The position numbers and the translations under genes were made by a program. A model generated the notes under the pieces. It was not told where the DNA came from and searched no databases. It saw nothing but the letters and a program-made list of their open reading frames with translations. This document shows, in pieces, positions 44,357-54,240 of a DNA stretch of 64,000 bases. Location: the NCBI RefSeq assembly GCF_039414295.1, contig NZ_JBCITM010000021.1, positions 6,594 through 70,593 on the forward strand, written 5' to 3'. This stretch comes from Anoxynatronum sibiricum (GTDB lineage Bacteria > Bacillota > Clostridia > Peptostreptococcales > Tindalliaceae). How positions within the stretch are numbered: the first letter of the stretch is position 1; each line of letters starts with the position of its first letter.

Positions 44357-44367
44357 CACCTTCAGGT

Positions 44368-46770
44368 TTAGTCTATTGATACGGTATACACATGATCGTT
44401 GTTCAGCGGGCAGGGTTTTCCGTTGATGGTCAGACTTCTTGTCTCACCCTTGGGCAGGTACAGCCTGACTTCCTGATAAGGCAGCTGATAGGTGCCTTCT
44501 TTCCGCAGTTCCACATGAATCGCTTCGCTGGAGGAAATCATGCGCACCTTTACCAGGGCATGGATATGATCGAGATAGTCATTGCTGATGCCGTCGTCTT
44601 CATACAGCTCATAGACACGCTCCCCATTTTCCCGGTGGGGGAACAAATGGAATCCCCGCTCATCCTTCTCTTTTGTTGCAAAATGAACCGTTGCCTCGTT
44701 GGTGGGAATAACCGCACCCGCTTTTACCAGCAGGGGGGTGTAATCCAGGGGGGCGGGAATCGTCACTTTTTGGCCGCCTTCATACCAGAATCCGGTGTGA
44801 TAGTCGTACCAGCCTTCCTGGTTTCTGGGTAAGTATACCTGTCTCTCAAAGACGCCTTTTTCAACCACTGAAGCCACCAGCAGATCTTGACCCAGCATAA
44901 AGTCGTCATTTTCTTCAAAGGTGTTGGCATCTTCTTCAAAATCATAGAAGGTGGGTCTGACCATGGGCTCGTAGTGTTTCCATGAGCGATACAGCAGGTT
45001 GTAAAGATAGGGGGTGATTTTCGTTCTGAACTTAATCAAATTTCGAATGTAGTGGGTCACTGAGGGGTACATCCAGGGTTCGTTCACCGTGGCGTCATCA
45101 TTCCAGGAATGAATGGTGAACCTGGGATGAAAGATGCCATTTTGCACCCATCTGACGAAAAGCTCCGGCTCTGGTGCCGGCCCTGCAAAGCCGCCCACAT
45201 CGTGGCCAATGTTGTAAATGCCTGACAGGCTCAGTCCGATGCCCATTTTAATGTTGTACTTCAGCGTTTTCCAGCTGGTTCGGTTATCCCCCGACCAGGT
45301 TTGAACGTATCGCTGCATTCCCGGGCAGCCGGACCGGGAAATCAAATAAGGTCTCAGCGCAGGCGCATACTCCTTTTGGGCTTCATAGGAGGCTTTCATC
45401 ATGAGCAGAGGCTGCAGGGGTCTGATTTGAGAGATGTTGATTTCTTTTCCAAATCCATGGGCTTTGGCATCTGCTTCCCAGACTTCGTATTCGTTGTTGT
45501 CGTTCCAGGTGGAATCGATGCCGTATTCCAGCAGCTTTTCTGTGACCTGCTGTTTCCACCAGTCATAGGATTGTGGGTTTGTAAAATCAACATACGCTCC
45601 CAGCTCATCCCAGAACTGCACAATTTCGGGTTCTTTTCCTTCCTGATCCCGCACAAACATGTGATTGTTTTTCAGTGTTTCAAACATGGGGTGATCCACC
45701 AAGAGGGCCGGTTTTATATTGGCACACAGCCGTATGCCTTTTTCATGGAAATTATCTGCCATTTTTTGGGGTGTGGGCACTTTGTCATAGTTCCAGTTGA
45801 AAACATACCGTTTGGCACCAATGGAGGTGTACCCTGAAGACAGCTGAAAGGAATCACAGGGAATATCATGCTTTTCGCAGTCTTCAATGAACTGCTGCAG
45901 CTGCTCCTGGGCATTGGGGGCATCGGTATACGACATGGTGGAACCAGAATAGCCAATGCTCCACTTGGGAAAAAAGCTGGTTTTCCCTGTCAGCCATGAA
46001 AATGTTTCGGTCACTGCTTTTAACTGGGGTCCCAGAATCACGTAGTAGTCCAAGTCGCCGTCTTCTGCCTGATAATAGCGGTAATAACCGTGATAGTTGT
46101 CCAGCTCATTGCCCATGTCAAAAATGGCGGTGGATAAGTTATCATAGAACAGGCCGAAAGAAATCCCGGTTTCCGTGTTTCGGGTGATGTAGAAGGGAAT
46201 GTGCTTGTAGAGTGGGTCTGTCAGTTCTGCATCGTATCCCATGGGGTCAACGCTCATCATTCGATACCGCCTGCCGTGCCGGTCATTGCCGCCACACTTT
46301 TCACCCAGGCCAAAATACTGCTCATTCAGGTTGCGGGCCAGGTAATGGCAGGGGCCTTTCCCAAGGGAATGGTTCAGGTTGTATGCCTGTGTTCTTCTGT
46401 CTTTCGCAAACTCAATGTCGCCGCCTTCCAGCCTGGCATACCAGGTTGCCTTCATGCCGTTTAAGTCAAATACCACCTTCAGCTTCGCCGTGGTGATGGT
46501 GTACTGATCATCTGTCAGCTCATGGGTGAAAGCCGGAAGTGAAAAGGGGGAAAGATCAAGTCTGTCCCGGCCTTCTTTGGCGATGTCGTCCATCCCCGGT
46601 GCCACCAGCCAGCTTTTGTCCAGTGACAGCTCTTTTTCGATGAGCATGACGCGAATGATGTTTTCTTCCAGCACAAACACCTTCACAAAGGTCTCTTCAT
46701 GGTTCAGCTGAAACGTCAACACATTGTTTTCTTCCTTCACCAAGTGAAAAGGATATTTCCTGAGTATCAT
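44368..46770 (-). CDS. GH31-family alpha-glycosidase
   Basis: 800 residues. The catalytic nucleophile Asp lies in STWNDNNEYE, and the acid/base Asp is probably in YVQTWSGDNRTSW. Other GH31 marks are FPKWSIGYSGSTMSYTDAPN and HSWNDDATVNEPW. It has no signal peptide, so it acts inside the cell. The ATG at 46770 has AGGAG 8 bases upstream. In this operon it may remove alpha-linked xylose or glucose from glucuronate-bearing oligosaccharides; the substrate is inferred from context only. Confidence 0.88.
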   Translation of the reverse strand: MILRKYPFHLVKEENNVLTFQLNHEETFVKVFVLEENIIRVMLIEKELSLDKSWLVAPGMDDIAKEGRDRLDLSPFSLPAFTHELTDDQYTITTAKLKVVFDLNGMKATWYARLEGGDIEFAKDRRTQAYNLNHSLGKGPCHYLARNLNEQYFGLGEKCGGNDRHGRRYRMMSVDPMGYDAELTDPLYKHIPFYITRNTETGISFGLFYDNLSTAIFDMGNELDNYHGYYRYYQAEDGDLDYYVILGPQLKAVTETFSWLTGKTSFFPKWSIGYSGSTMSYTDAPNAQEQLQQFIEDCEKHDIPCDSFQLSSGYTSIGAKRYVFNWNYDKVPTPQKMADNFHEKGIRLCANIKPALLVDHPMFETLKNNHMFVRDQEGKEPEIVQFWDELGAYVDFTNPQSYDWWKQQVTEKLLEYGIDSTWNDNNEYEVWEADAKAHGFGKEINISQIRPLQPLLMMKASYEAQKEYAPALRPYLISRSGCPGMQRYVQTWSGDNRTSWKTLKYNIKMGIGLSLSGIYNIGHDVGGFAGPAPEPELFVRWVQNGIFHPRFTIHSWNDDATVNEPWMYPSVTHYIRNLIKFRTKITPYLYNLLYRSWKHYEPMVRPTFYDFEEDANTFEENDDFMLGQDLLVASVVEKGVFERQVYLPRNQEGWYDYHTGFWYEGGQKVTIPAPLDYTPLLVKAGAVIPTNEATVHFATKEKDERGFHLFPHRENGERVYELYEDDGISNDYLDHIHALVKVRMISSSEAIHVELRKEGTYQLPYQEVRLYLPKGETRSLTINGKPCPLNNDHVYTVSID

Positions 46771-46789
46771 TTCCGCACTCCTCACATCG

Positions 46790-48094
46790 TTAGATTAAGC
46801 CAAACAGCCTGGGCAAAAACAAACTGATTGCCGGTATATAGGTCACCAACAGCAGGACTGCCACCAGCGCTGCAAAGAAAGGCAGCAAGGGTTTAATCAC
46901 CTTTTCAATGGGAATTTCAGCCACGCTGCATCCGACAAACAAGACACTGCCCACAGGGGGTGTCATGATCCCGATACACAGATTGAATACCAGGATAATC
47001 CCAAAATGAACCGGATGTAATCCAATTTGAGTGGCAATGGGCAAAAAGATGGGCGTAAAAATAAGAATTGCCGGGGTTAAATCCATAAATGTGCCTACAA
47101 TCAGCAGGGTAATGTTCATGATGAGCAAAATAATAATCGGGTTTTCTGATATGGACATGATCGCCTGGCTGATGGCCTGGGGGATGCCTGTATAAGCCAT
47201 CACCCATGACATGGCTGAAGAGGCCGACACCAAAAACATAATCACACCTGTGGTCACACCCGTTTTCAGCAAAATGTCACGCATGTCCTGCCAATTGATG
47301 CTCTTATAGATGAGGGATAAGCCAAGGGTATAGACGACGGCAACCCCTGCCCCTTCAGTGGCGGTAAAAACACCAAAGACAATACCGCCAATCACAATGA
47401 CAATCAGCATCAGGCTGGGGATCGCTTTCAAAAATATTTTAAACCCTTCTGCAAAGGTCACTTTGGCAGAAACCGGATATTTATTCTTTTTAGCATAAAT
47501 ATAGGCGACCACCATGGTTGCCAGTCCCATTAAGAATCCTGGTATGTACCCCGCAATAAACAGGGCAGAAATGGAAACGCCGCCAGCCACCAAAGAATAT
47601 AGGATCAGACTGCCGCTGGGTGGAATCAGCATGCCCGTTGGCGATGATGCAATGTTTACCGCCGCTGAAAAGGGCACGTCATAGCCTTCACTTTTTTGAA
47701 TGGGAATCATGGTGCCGCCAATAGCCGCTGCAGACGCCACTGCAGACCCGGACAGCGACCCAAAGAGCATGTTTCCAAGAACATTCGCTTGGGCCAGGGA
47801 GCCTGGCAACCGGCCACCGATCACCTGTGCAAAATTAACCAGTCGCCTGGCAATGCCGCCGTTGTTCATAATATTGCCAGAAAGGATAAACAGGGGCACC
47901 GCCAGTAATGAAAAGCTGTCAATTCCTGTCACCATTTTTTGCGCCGCCGTAAACAGGACAATATCCAGCGGAATGGCCGTGAGTGCTGTAATGAGGGTCG
48001 AAATAACAATACTGATGGAGATGGGAATACCAATGCCAAGTTGAATGATAAATGTGATAAAGAGTACCAATGCTGCCTGTAAGGCTACCTCCAT
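46790..48094 (-). CDS. dctM: TRAP transporter large permease
   Basis: 434 residues with about twelve membrane segments and the DctM patterns LLAVPLFILSGNIMNNGGIA, GSLSGSAVASAAAIGGTMIP and GIMTPPVGSVLFVG. It couples sodium entry to solute uptake together with DctQ and DctP. The ATG at 48094 has GGAG about 9 bases upstream; the TTG of the longest frame is less likely. Confidence 0.94.
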   Translation of the reverse strand: MEVALQAALVLFITFIIQLGIGIPISISIVISTLITALTAIPLDIVLFTAAQKMVTGIDSFSLLAVPLFILSGNIMNNGGIARRLVNFAQVIGGRLPGSLAQANVLGNMLFGSLSGSAVASAAAIGGTMIPIQKSEGYDVPFSAAVNIASSPTGMLIPPSGSLILYSLVAGGVSISALFIAGYIPGFLMGLATMVVAYIYAKKNKYPVSAKVTFAEGFKIFLKAIPSLMLIVIVIGGIVFGVFTATEGAGVAVVYTLGLSLIYKSINWQDMRDILLKTGVTTGVIMFLVSASSAMSWVMAYTGIPQAISQAIMSISENPIIILLIMNITLLIVGTFMDLTPAILIFTPIFLPIATQIGLHPVHFGIILVFNLCIGIMTPPVGSVLFVGCSVAEIPIEKVIKPLLPFFAALVAVLLLVTYIPAISLFLPRLFGLI

Positions 48095-48163
48095 TTTGCT
48101 CCACTCCTTTAAATTCGATGAAAATGACGCCTCTTCAAAAAAGCCCACCAAGCCTGCTGGTCA

Positions 48164-48634
48164 CTAACCGGCCATTTCAACATCCTCTTTGATGTTCATT
48201 AACTGATAAATGGATATGATGATCCCAGAAAAAGGAGCAATCATATAGATGAGGCCCCTGGAGATGCCTAAAATGGGCGTCTTAATGGTCATCACTCCTG
48301 ATGCCAGCTGGTATCCTCCCCGGATTAACACCAGGATTGCAAAGCACAAAATCACCACATCGATAAACACATAAATGAACTTTCTTTTAAGGCCGGCAGT
48401 TTTTTCCTTGAAGAACACCAAAGCCATGTGCTGTCTTGTTCCAAATGCATAGGCGGCCCCGAAAAAGGATGACCAGATTAGAATGATTCTAACCAGCTCT
48501 TCTGTGAAGGCGCTTGGGTTATTGAGTACATACCTGGTAAACACCTGCCAGATGACAAGAATCGTCATCACGATGAGCATGAAGGCCGTCAGGTAAGACA
48601 GCACGGTATTCATACCGCTTTTGAACTTGTGCAT
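48164..48634 (-). CDS. dctQ: TRAP transporter small permease
   Basis: 156 residues and four membrane segments. It has the DctQ pattern VFTRYVLNNPSAFTEELVRI and a following WSSFFGAAYAFGTRQHMAL. GGGAGG is 7 bases before the ATG at 48634. It lies between uidA and dctM. Confidence 0.93.
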   Translation of the reverse strand: MHKFKSGMNTVLSYLTAFMLIVMTILVIWQVFTRYVLNNPSAFTEELVRIILIWSSFFGAAYAFGTRQHMALVFFKEKTAGLKRKFIYVFIDVVILCFAILVLIRGGYQLASGVMTIKTPILGISRGLIYMIAPFSGIIISIYQLMNIKEDVEMAG

Positions 48635-48717
48635 TCTTTTACCTCCCATTCCAAATGATCTGAACCTCTTGTGGCTCTCCCCCCGGCAACAGACTGCCGC
48701 CGGGGGTTTTTCAGCCC

Positions 48718-50535
48718 CTACTTGCTGTGGGTATTGGTGATGCTTCCCCATCGTTCTCTTAAATAATGGGCGGCCATTTTAGGCTGCCGCTGTCTGGTGA
48801 ACACGCCTTTTTTATTCCCGTCAATCCTGACAAGATCCTGTCCCGTCATAAAGTCTGCAAAGTTCCACACATGCTCTCCAATGACAAAGGGAAGTTGATC
48901 AAACACTTCGTGGTATGCCTTTAAAAACTGTACCTGAAATTCTTCACTGAACATAATGGCCGGCTCCTTATGGAGTCCTGCGATGGTATCCACCCCGTAC
49001 TCAGACAAGAGAATCGGTTTTTTCTCAGCTTCATGGCACTCTTGCAGCCATTGCTTCAGACGCCGTTTTCCAGCGTCAATGTCGCCTCTTTCAGAGTACC
49101 AGCCAAAGTACAGGTTGAGTCCAATCACGTCAAAATACTTGGAGACCTTGCATTTTCCAGGTTCAATCAACATCAAGTTCACATTGAGAAGGGGTCTGTC
49201 ATCCATTTTTCGCGCTGCTTCTGCCAGCTCTTTAAAGTATGCTTCTGCCCTTGGCTCCATCACAGAGGCCTCATTGGCCAGGGACCACATCACCACCGAC
49301 GGATGGTTTTTGTCTCTGGCAATCATCTCTCTGGTGAGTCGAATATGCTCTTTTAAGGTCTCATCATTGATCTTTTCATCCGTAAAGACGCCATCCAGCT
49401 CACCAATGGCCGGAACAGCCTGTCCCAGCATGCCAACAGCCGGCACTTCATCAATGACCACGATGCCATATCGATCCGCCAGATCCAGCACTTCTTCCGC
49501 ATAAGGGTAGTGGGAGGTTCTAAAGGAGTTGGCATGAATCCACTTCAGTAAGTTGAAGTCCCTGATGTTCATGGCATCATCCAGCCCTTTGCCTTTCACA
49601 TCCATGTCTTCATGCTTGCCAAAGCCCTTGAAGTAGAAGGGTTCTCCATTGATCAGGAACTGACCGTTTTCGATCTGCACCTTTCGGATGCCAATGTTTA
49701 AGCTGTATTCATCCAGCGTGTGTTCCTTTGAAACAAGCTTTGCCACAAATTTATACAGGTAGGCATTTTGAGGCTGCCATAAGGTCACCCTGTCAATTTG
49801 AAGGCTGCCCTTTTCGCCTGCTGCCGCCCCTACCAGCTGGTTTTCTTCATCATATACTTCTATTTTGACCGTTACCGCTTCTCTGCTTTCTTCATCCGGC
49901 TGGTTCATGACCACCTGGTAGCTGATGATCCCCTGATCGCCTTCATAGTCTGTCTGAACAGTGATATCTTCCATATAAGTCCGCGGTGTTGTGTAGAGAT
50001 AAACGGGTCTGTGAATGCCGCTGTAATTAAAAAAGTCATGCTGCTGCTTCAGCTTCTTCTTCCTGTTGCCGTCGGCATCTTCCACGTAATAAGCTTCTCC
50101 AGGAGGTAAGGTTTGCCAGGTGAGTTCATTGTTAACACCAATCACAATGTGGTTTTCTTCGCCAAATTGAATGGCTTCATTAATAGTGCTTTCAAAGGGC
50201 AAAAATCCACCGGTGTATTCCTTCACCAAAACACCATTCACCCATATCTTGGAATGATGGCTGGCACTTCCCACCCTGATCATCACGTTTTCAGTTTCCC
50301 ACTGTTTTGGAATAACCACTTTTCTCTCGTACCAGACATCGCCCACAAAATCTCTCAACGCTGCATCAACTGCAATATCATTGTAGCTGGCTGGTACCGG
50401 CATCAGGTCATATTCCTTTAATCCCTTCAAGTACCACTGATTTACATAGCCTTCTTCCTTGTAATCCGCTTTAAAATTCCAAATGCCCGATAAGCTGATG
50501 AGGTTTCTTGAACTTGTTAATTGAGGATACAGCAT
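48718..50535 (-). CDS. uidA: Beta-glucuronidase
   Basis: GH2 enzyme of 605 residues that frees glucuronate from beta-glucuronides in the cytoplasm. The acid/base Glu is in VVMWSLANEASV (about 405), and the nucleophile Glu in ILLSEYGVDT (about 500). The N-terminal jelly-roll begins SGIWNFKADYKEEG. No signal peptide. It follows dctP across a hairpin at 50590-50635. Confidence 0.94.
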   Translation of the reverse strand: MLYPQLTSSRNLISLSGIWNFKADYKEEGYVNQWYLKGLKEYDLMPVPASYNDIAVDAALRDFVGDVWYERKVVIPKQWETENVMIRVGSASHHSKIWVNGVLVKEYTGGFLPFESTINEAIQFGEENHIVIGVNNELTWQTLPPGEAYYVEDADGNRKKKLKQQHDFFNYSGIHRPVYLYTTPRTYMEDITVQTDYEGDQGIISYQVVMNQPDEESREAVTVKIEVYDEENQLVGAAAGEKGSLQIDRVTLWQPQNAYLYKFVAKLVSKEHTLDEYSLNIGIRKVQIENGQFLINGEPFYFKGFGKHEDMDVKGKGLDDAMNIRDFNLLKWIHANSFRTSHYPYAEEVLDLADRYGIVVIDEVPAVGMLGQAVPAIGELDGVFTDEKINDETLKEHIRLTREMIARDKNHPSVVMWSLANEASVMEPRAEAYFKELAEAARKMDDRPLLNVNLMLIEPGKCKVSKYFDVIGLNLYFGWYSERGDIDAGKRRLKQWLQECHEAEKKPILLSEYGVDTIAGLHKEPAIMFSEEFQVQFLKAYHEVFDQLPFVIGEHVWNFADFMTGQDLVRIDGNKKGVFTRQRQPKMAAHYLRERWGSITNTHSK

Positions 50536-50589
50536 GTCCTATCACTCCCATGGATTCCATTATGTCATCTTGCATGTGTTTTTTTCAGT

Positions 50590-50635
50590 AAAAGTCCCAG
50601 CTCAAAGCTGAAGTGCTTTGAGCCAGGACTTTTTC
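50590..50635. terminator. Hairpin between dctP and uidA
   Basis: AAAAGTCCCAGCTCAAAGC pairs with GCTTTGAGCCAGGACTTTT around a 6-base loop. On the minus strand it ends in a T run. It probably stops most transcripts after dctP, which would give more binding protein than permease and enzymes. Confidence 0.7.
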
Positions 50636-50672
50636 AACCGTACTGACGCTTCCCGACAAAGCGACCGCAAGC

Positions 50673-50726
50673 AGCTGTTGAAGCTTGTGAAGCTTTTGGA
50701 GCTTTTGGAGCTTGTGGAGCTGGCGG
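50673..50726 (+). repeat. Six imperfect 9-base tandem repeats
   Basis: Units close to AGCTTTTGG repeat six times just after the dctP stop. No open frame covers them. They look like a slippage product. Confidence 0.7.
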
Positions 50727-50738
50727 GGATAGTGATGG

Positions 50739-51794
50739 TTACTCCAATGCCTTGAAGCTGTCCAGCAGAGTTCTCACTTCAGGATACTGGGCACCGTAAT
50801 CGTCCAGCATCGATGCCACGGCATCACGGAATGGGCCTTTTTCAACTTCATGGAAGGTGACTCCCATTTCTTCTGTGGCTTCTTTGACAGCTTCGGCAAT
50901 GGCCTCGTCCCATAGCGGCTTATGAAACTCAGTGGATTCAACTGCCGCTTCTTCAATAATGGCTCTTTGAGCATCTGTCAGGCTGTCCCATACTCTGGCG
51001 CTGACCACAAGAATATCAGGAATCATGGTGTGTTCATCATAAGAGAAATGTTTGGAAACCTCTCCATGCTTGCCATTGGTTAATGCGGTTTCATTACTTT
51101 CTGCTCCATCAATAATGCCGGACTGCAGTGAGGTGTACACATCTCCATAGGGCATGCCCACCGGTGTGCCGCCAAGGGCCTGCATCATGTCAGTCTGGGA
51201 TTGAAAGCCCATGACACGAATTTTAACGCCTCTTAAATCATCCGGATGCAGAATTGGCTTGTCAACCGTGTAGAAAGAACGCGCACCGGAGGTGTAGTAG
51301 GTTAACCCCACAAACCCTTTGTCATGGGTGCTTTGATAGAGCTCTTGAACGGCGTCGGATTCCATGGAGGTGAAGAAATGATTTTCATCAGCGAATACAT
51401 AGGGCAGGGTAAAGGCATTATACCCATCTGCGTAGGGTGTCAGGGCAGCAGCCGAAACCTTTGTCATGGCGACGCCACCTGCCTGCAGCTGCTCTAAAAC
51501 CTGTTCTTCAGAGCCCAGCTGTGCGTTGGGGTAAATATCCACTTTCATGTTGCCCTGTGATTTTTCTTCAACCAGTCGGCCAAACTCAGCCAATGCCAAA
51601 TGAACGGTGTGCTGTTCATTCAGGTTATGGGCCAATCGAAGGGTTACCTCTTCGCCAATTGATTCACTGGCTTGTTCATTTGCAGCAGGACTTGCAGCAG
51701 GACTTGGGGCAGGTTCACTGGTACCTGTGCCACATCCTGTCAACAGCATCATGATTAATGAAACCGTTATCCCAACACTCAACATTTTTTTCAT
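50739..51794 (-). CDS. dctP: TRAP transporter substrate-binding lipoprotein
   Basis: 351 residues. The lipobox LTGC with Cys near residue 21 is followed by a Ser/Pro/Ala-rich tether. The binding domain has the DctP pattern RLAHNLNEQHTVHLALAEFG, LRGVKIRVMGFQSQTDMMQA, GGTPVGMPYGDVYTSLQSG, whose Arg holds the carboxylate of the ligand. The neighbouring genes suggest a uronate or glucuronide. First gene of the operon. Confidence 0.94.
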   Translation of the reverse strand: MKKMLSVGITVSLIMMLLTGCGTGTSEPAPSPAASPAANEQASESIGEEVTLRLAHNLNEQHTVHLALAEFGRLVEEKSQGNMKVDIYPNAQLGSEEQVLEQLQAGGVAMTKVSAAALTPYADGYNAFTLPYVFADENHFFTSMESDAVQELYQSTHDKGFVGLTYYTSGARSFYTVDKPILHPDDLRGVKIRVMGFQSQTDMMQALGGTPVGMPYGDVYTSLQSGIIDGAESNETALTNGKHGEVSKHFSYDEHTMIPDILVVSARVWDSLTDAQRAIIEEAAVESTEFHKPLWDEAIAEAVKEATEEMGVTFHEVEKGPFRDAVASMLDDYGAQYPEVRTLLDSFKALE

Positions 51795-51909
51795 ACTGCT
51801 CCTCCTTTGTGATTGACTCTTTTATTTGAAATCTTAACGTTTTCCTTGGAGCATGCCGCCATGGCACTCATTCATCTAAGGAAAAGATTAAGAAATCATT
51901 CGCCTGAAA

Positions 51910-51932
51910 CGTCAAAATACCATACTACCATG
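51910..51932 (-). promoter_or_regulatory. Operator motif and -35 box before dctP
   Basis: ACCATACTACCATG (51919-51932) lies next to a minus-strand TTGACG (51910-51915). It differs by one base from ACCATGCTACCATG in front of the GntR gene (52707-52720). The -10 box is weak. Confidence 0.55.
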
Positions 51933-51976
51933 TAAGTTCCATCCCATTCCAAACGTCCCTTAGGGGTTCAGGGTGG

Positions 51977-52660
51977 CTACTTGAAATATTCGGGATACTT
52001 TCTTTTTAGCTCCATTTTTTCGATATTAAGCTTTTTCAAGTGCCTGCTCATGATCTCCAATGCCATTTGGGTATCTTTGGTTCTGATGGCCTCAATGATT
52101 CCCTGATGCTGTTCAATGGTTTGTTCCCAGTTGATATTGGCAATAAAGCTTAACACTCTTATGCGCTTATATTGGCTGTTGACCTGATCAATGACCGACC
52201 AGGTTCTCATTTTGTTGCATTCCTGAAAAATGGTTTTATGAAAAGCTTCGTCTACTTCAAGAAACTCAGCGTAGGCCTTTTTTTCAATTTTGTTTTTTTG
52301 AGAAGCCACATTTTGCTCAAGTAAAAACAACGCATCTTCAGAGAACTCATTGGTTGCCAGCTCGATGACTGACTTCTCCAGGCTTTCTCGAATAAACCTG
52401 GCCTCTTCAACCTCATTTAAATCGATGTAGGAAATATAGGTGCCTCGTTGAGGCAATATGTGCACCAAGTCTTCTTTTGACAGTTTGATAAAGGCTTCTC
52501 TCACAGGAGTTCTGCTGACTTGAAGCAGCTCAGAAATTTCGTTCTCACTGATTCGCTCACCTGGCTTCACATTCAATGCCACAATGTTTTTCTTGAGCAC
52601 CTCGTACACATGGTCACTCACCGAGTTGCCATTTCTTGGCTGTTCAATTTTCCACGCCAC
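51977..52660 (-). CDS. GntR-family regulator with FCD domain
   Basis: 227 residues. The winged helix (VYEVLKKNIVALNVKPGERI, ISENEISELLQVSRTPVREA) is followed by an all-helical FCD sensing domain (AYAEFLEVDEAFHKTIFQEC, IEQHQGIIEAIRTKDTQMAL). It resembles UxuR/ExuR-type repressors of uronide genes. It is next to the uronide operon, and its own promoter carries the same motif as the dctP promoter. Confidence 0.9.
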   Translation of the reverse strand: MAWKIEQPRNGNSVSDHVYEVLKKNIVALNVKPGERISENEISELLQVSRTPVREAFIKLSKEDLVHILPQRGTYISYIDLNEVEEARFIRESLEKSVIELATNEFSEDALFLLEQNVASQKNKIEKKAYAEFLEVDEAFHKTIFQECNKMRTWSVIDQVNSQYKRIRVLSFIANINWEQTIEQHQGIIEAIRTKDTQMALEIMSRHLKKLNIEKMELKRKYPEYFK

Positions 52661-52706
52661 TTTTCATCACTCCGTTTTCCTGCAGCCAGATAAAAGATTA
52701 ACTGCC

Positions 52707-52739
52707 ACCATGCTACCATGGCAGTTTAGCCTTTGTCAA
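52707..52739 (-). promoter_or_regulatory. Promoter and operator of the GntR gene
   Basis: On the minus strand, TTGACA (52734-52739), 18 bases, TAGCAT (52710-52715). The motif ACCATGCTACCATG (52707-52720) covers the -10 box, which would allow self-repression. The remainder of the gap to 53087 shows no gene or clear signal. Confidence 0.65.
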
Positions 52740-53087
52740 TATGATTTATGCGCCTGAATTTTTCCATGAAAAGCAACCGCCTTTCTCAACAGGCTTTCTC
52801 CATCTGCTGCGACGATTTCGTAAAACCGCTCTCTTTTGACTGCGTCATCCCTTTAAAAGCACCTTATTGGCTGATTTTTCGTTTTTTTCAGACATCCTTT
52901 CGGCATTGTTTTAGGGGTGCCACGATGGTAAAAAAAGACACCCATGCAACTTTTACGCCCCACCAGTGGCGATTTTTTTGATGTTTTATTTACATAAGAA
53001 GCTTTATACGACCAATGTATTTTTTCAGAATTTTTCATATGCTGAACACATCATTAAGCTTTCATGGAAAATTAAAGGAGGATGAAG

Positions 53088-54227
53088 ATGAGAAAAGCAT
53101 TTATTTCACCAGGCAAGTACGTGCAGGGAGAAGGCGAATTGTTGAATCTGGGATACTTTGTCAAGACATTTGGAAGCACTGCCCTGCTCATCGCTCATGA
53201 GGATGATGTGAATCGTGTTCAGGAACAGCTGGATGCCACAAAGGCGACCTATGGCATTCAGTTTGTTCAGAGCAACTTTGGCGGCGAATGCTCCCGGGAA
53301 GAAGTCACACGGCTTCAGGCCCTGGCGGCGGAAAGCAACTGTGACTGCACCATTGGTTTAGGCGGCGGTAAAGCCATTGATACGGCCAAGTGCGTTGCCC
53401 AGGGCGGGCCGCTGATTATTTGCCCCACCATCGCAGCAACCGATGCCCCCACCAGCCACTCTGCTGTCTTATATACACCCGAAGGCGCTTTTGATGACTA
53501 TGCCTATTTTTCCCAAAGCCCCAGCGTGGTGCTGGTGGATACCAAAGTGATTGCCCAGGCACCCACCCGTTTTTTGGTGTCTGGCATGGGCGACTCCCTC
53601 TCCACTTATTTTGAAGCCCGAGCCACCCGCAGCTCCTATTCCCCTGTGAACGCAGGGCTGCCTTGCGGCTACCGGGAAGGTCACTGCCCGCCAGCCAGAG
53701 GCACCAACACCGCCTTTGCACTGGCGAAGCTTTGCTACCAAACCCTTTTGGCTGACGGCGTCAAGGCAAAGCTCTCCTGCGATCTTAGCCAGGTAACCCC
53801 TGCACTGGAAAACATCGTCGAAGCCAACTCCCTTCTTTCCGGTCTCGGCTTTGAAAGCGGCGGACTGGCAGCGGCTCATGCCATTCACGACGGCCTCACC
53901 ATTTTCGAAGGCACCCACCAGTATTATCATGGCGAAAAAGTGGCCTTCGGTACACTGGTTCAACTGGTGCTTGAGAATGCCCCGGCAGAAGAGCTGGAAG
54001 AAGTGCTGGATTTCTGCCTGTCAGTTGGTCTTCCTGTCTGCCTGGCAGATATTGGCGTGATTGCGCCTTCAGAGGATGAACTTTATCAGGCAGCCGAAAA
54101 AGCGTGTATTCCTGAAGAATCCATCCACGCCATGCCTTTTCCTGTCACAGTGGAAAACGTTGTCGCTGCCATTAAAACAGCCGATGCCCTTGGCGCACAA
54201 TGGAAATCCACCTGGCACCACCACTAA
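53088..54227 (+). CDS. gldA: GldA-like polyol dehydrogenase
   Basis: Iron/zinc-type NAD-dependent alcohol dehydrogenase of 379 residues, glycerol dehydrogenase group. The NAD site is IGLGGGKAIDTAK (about 90). Metal ligands are Asp in VSGMGDSLSTYFEAR, His in AAHAIHDGL, and His in YYHGEKVAFG. It would oxidise glycerol to dihydroxyacetone or run in reverse. GGAGG is placed correctly for the ATG at 53088, not 53082. It is followed by the dihydroxyacetone kinase gene. Confidence 0.92.
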   Translation: MRKAFISPGKYVQGEGELLNLGYFVKTFGSTALLIAHEDDVNRVQEQLDATKATYGIQFVQSNFGGECSREEVTRLQALAAESNCDCTIGLGGGKAIDTAKCVAQGGPLIICPTIAATDAPTSHSAVLYTPEGAFDDYAYFSQSPSVVLVDTKVIAQAPTRFLVSGMGDSLSTYFEARATRSSYSPVNAGLPCGYREGHCPPARGTNTAFALAKLCYQTLLADGVKAKLSCDLSQVTPALENIVEANSLLSGLGFESGGLAAAHAIHDGLTIFEGTHQYYHGEKVAFGTLVQLVLENAPAEELEEVLDFCLSVGLPVCLADIGVIAPSEDELYQAAEKACIPEESIHAMPFPVTVENVVAAIKTADALGAQWKSTWHHH

Positions 54228-54240
54228 AAACGCTTTCGCT

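Noticed and set aside
50673..50726. Leucine-rich coding segment from the 9-base repeats
   Set aside because: The plus-strand reading looks zipper-like but has no start codon or ribosome site, and lies between minus-strand genes.
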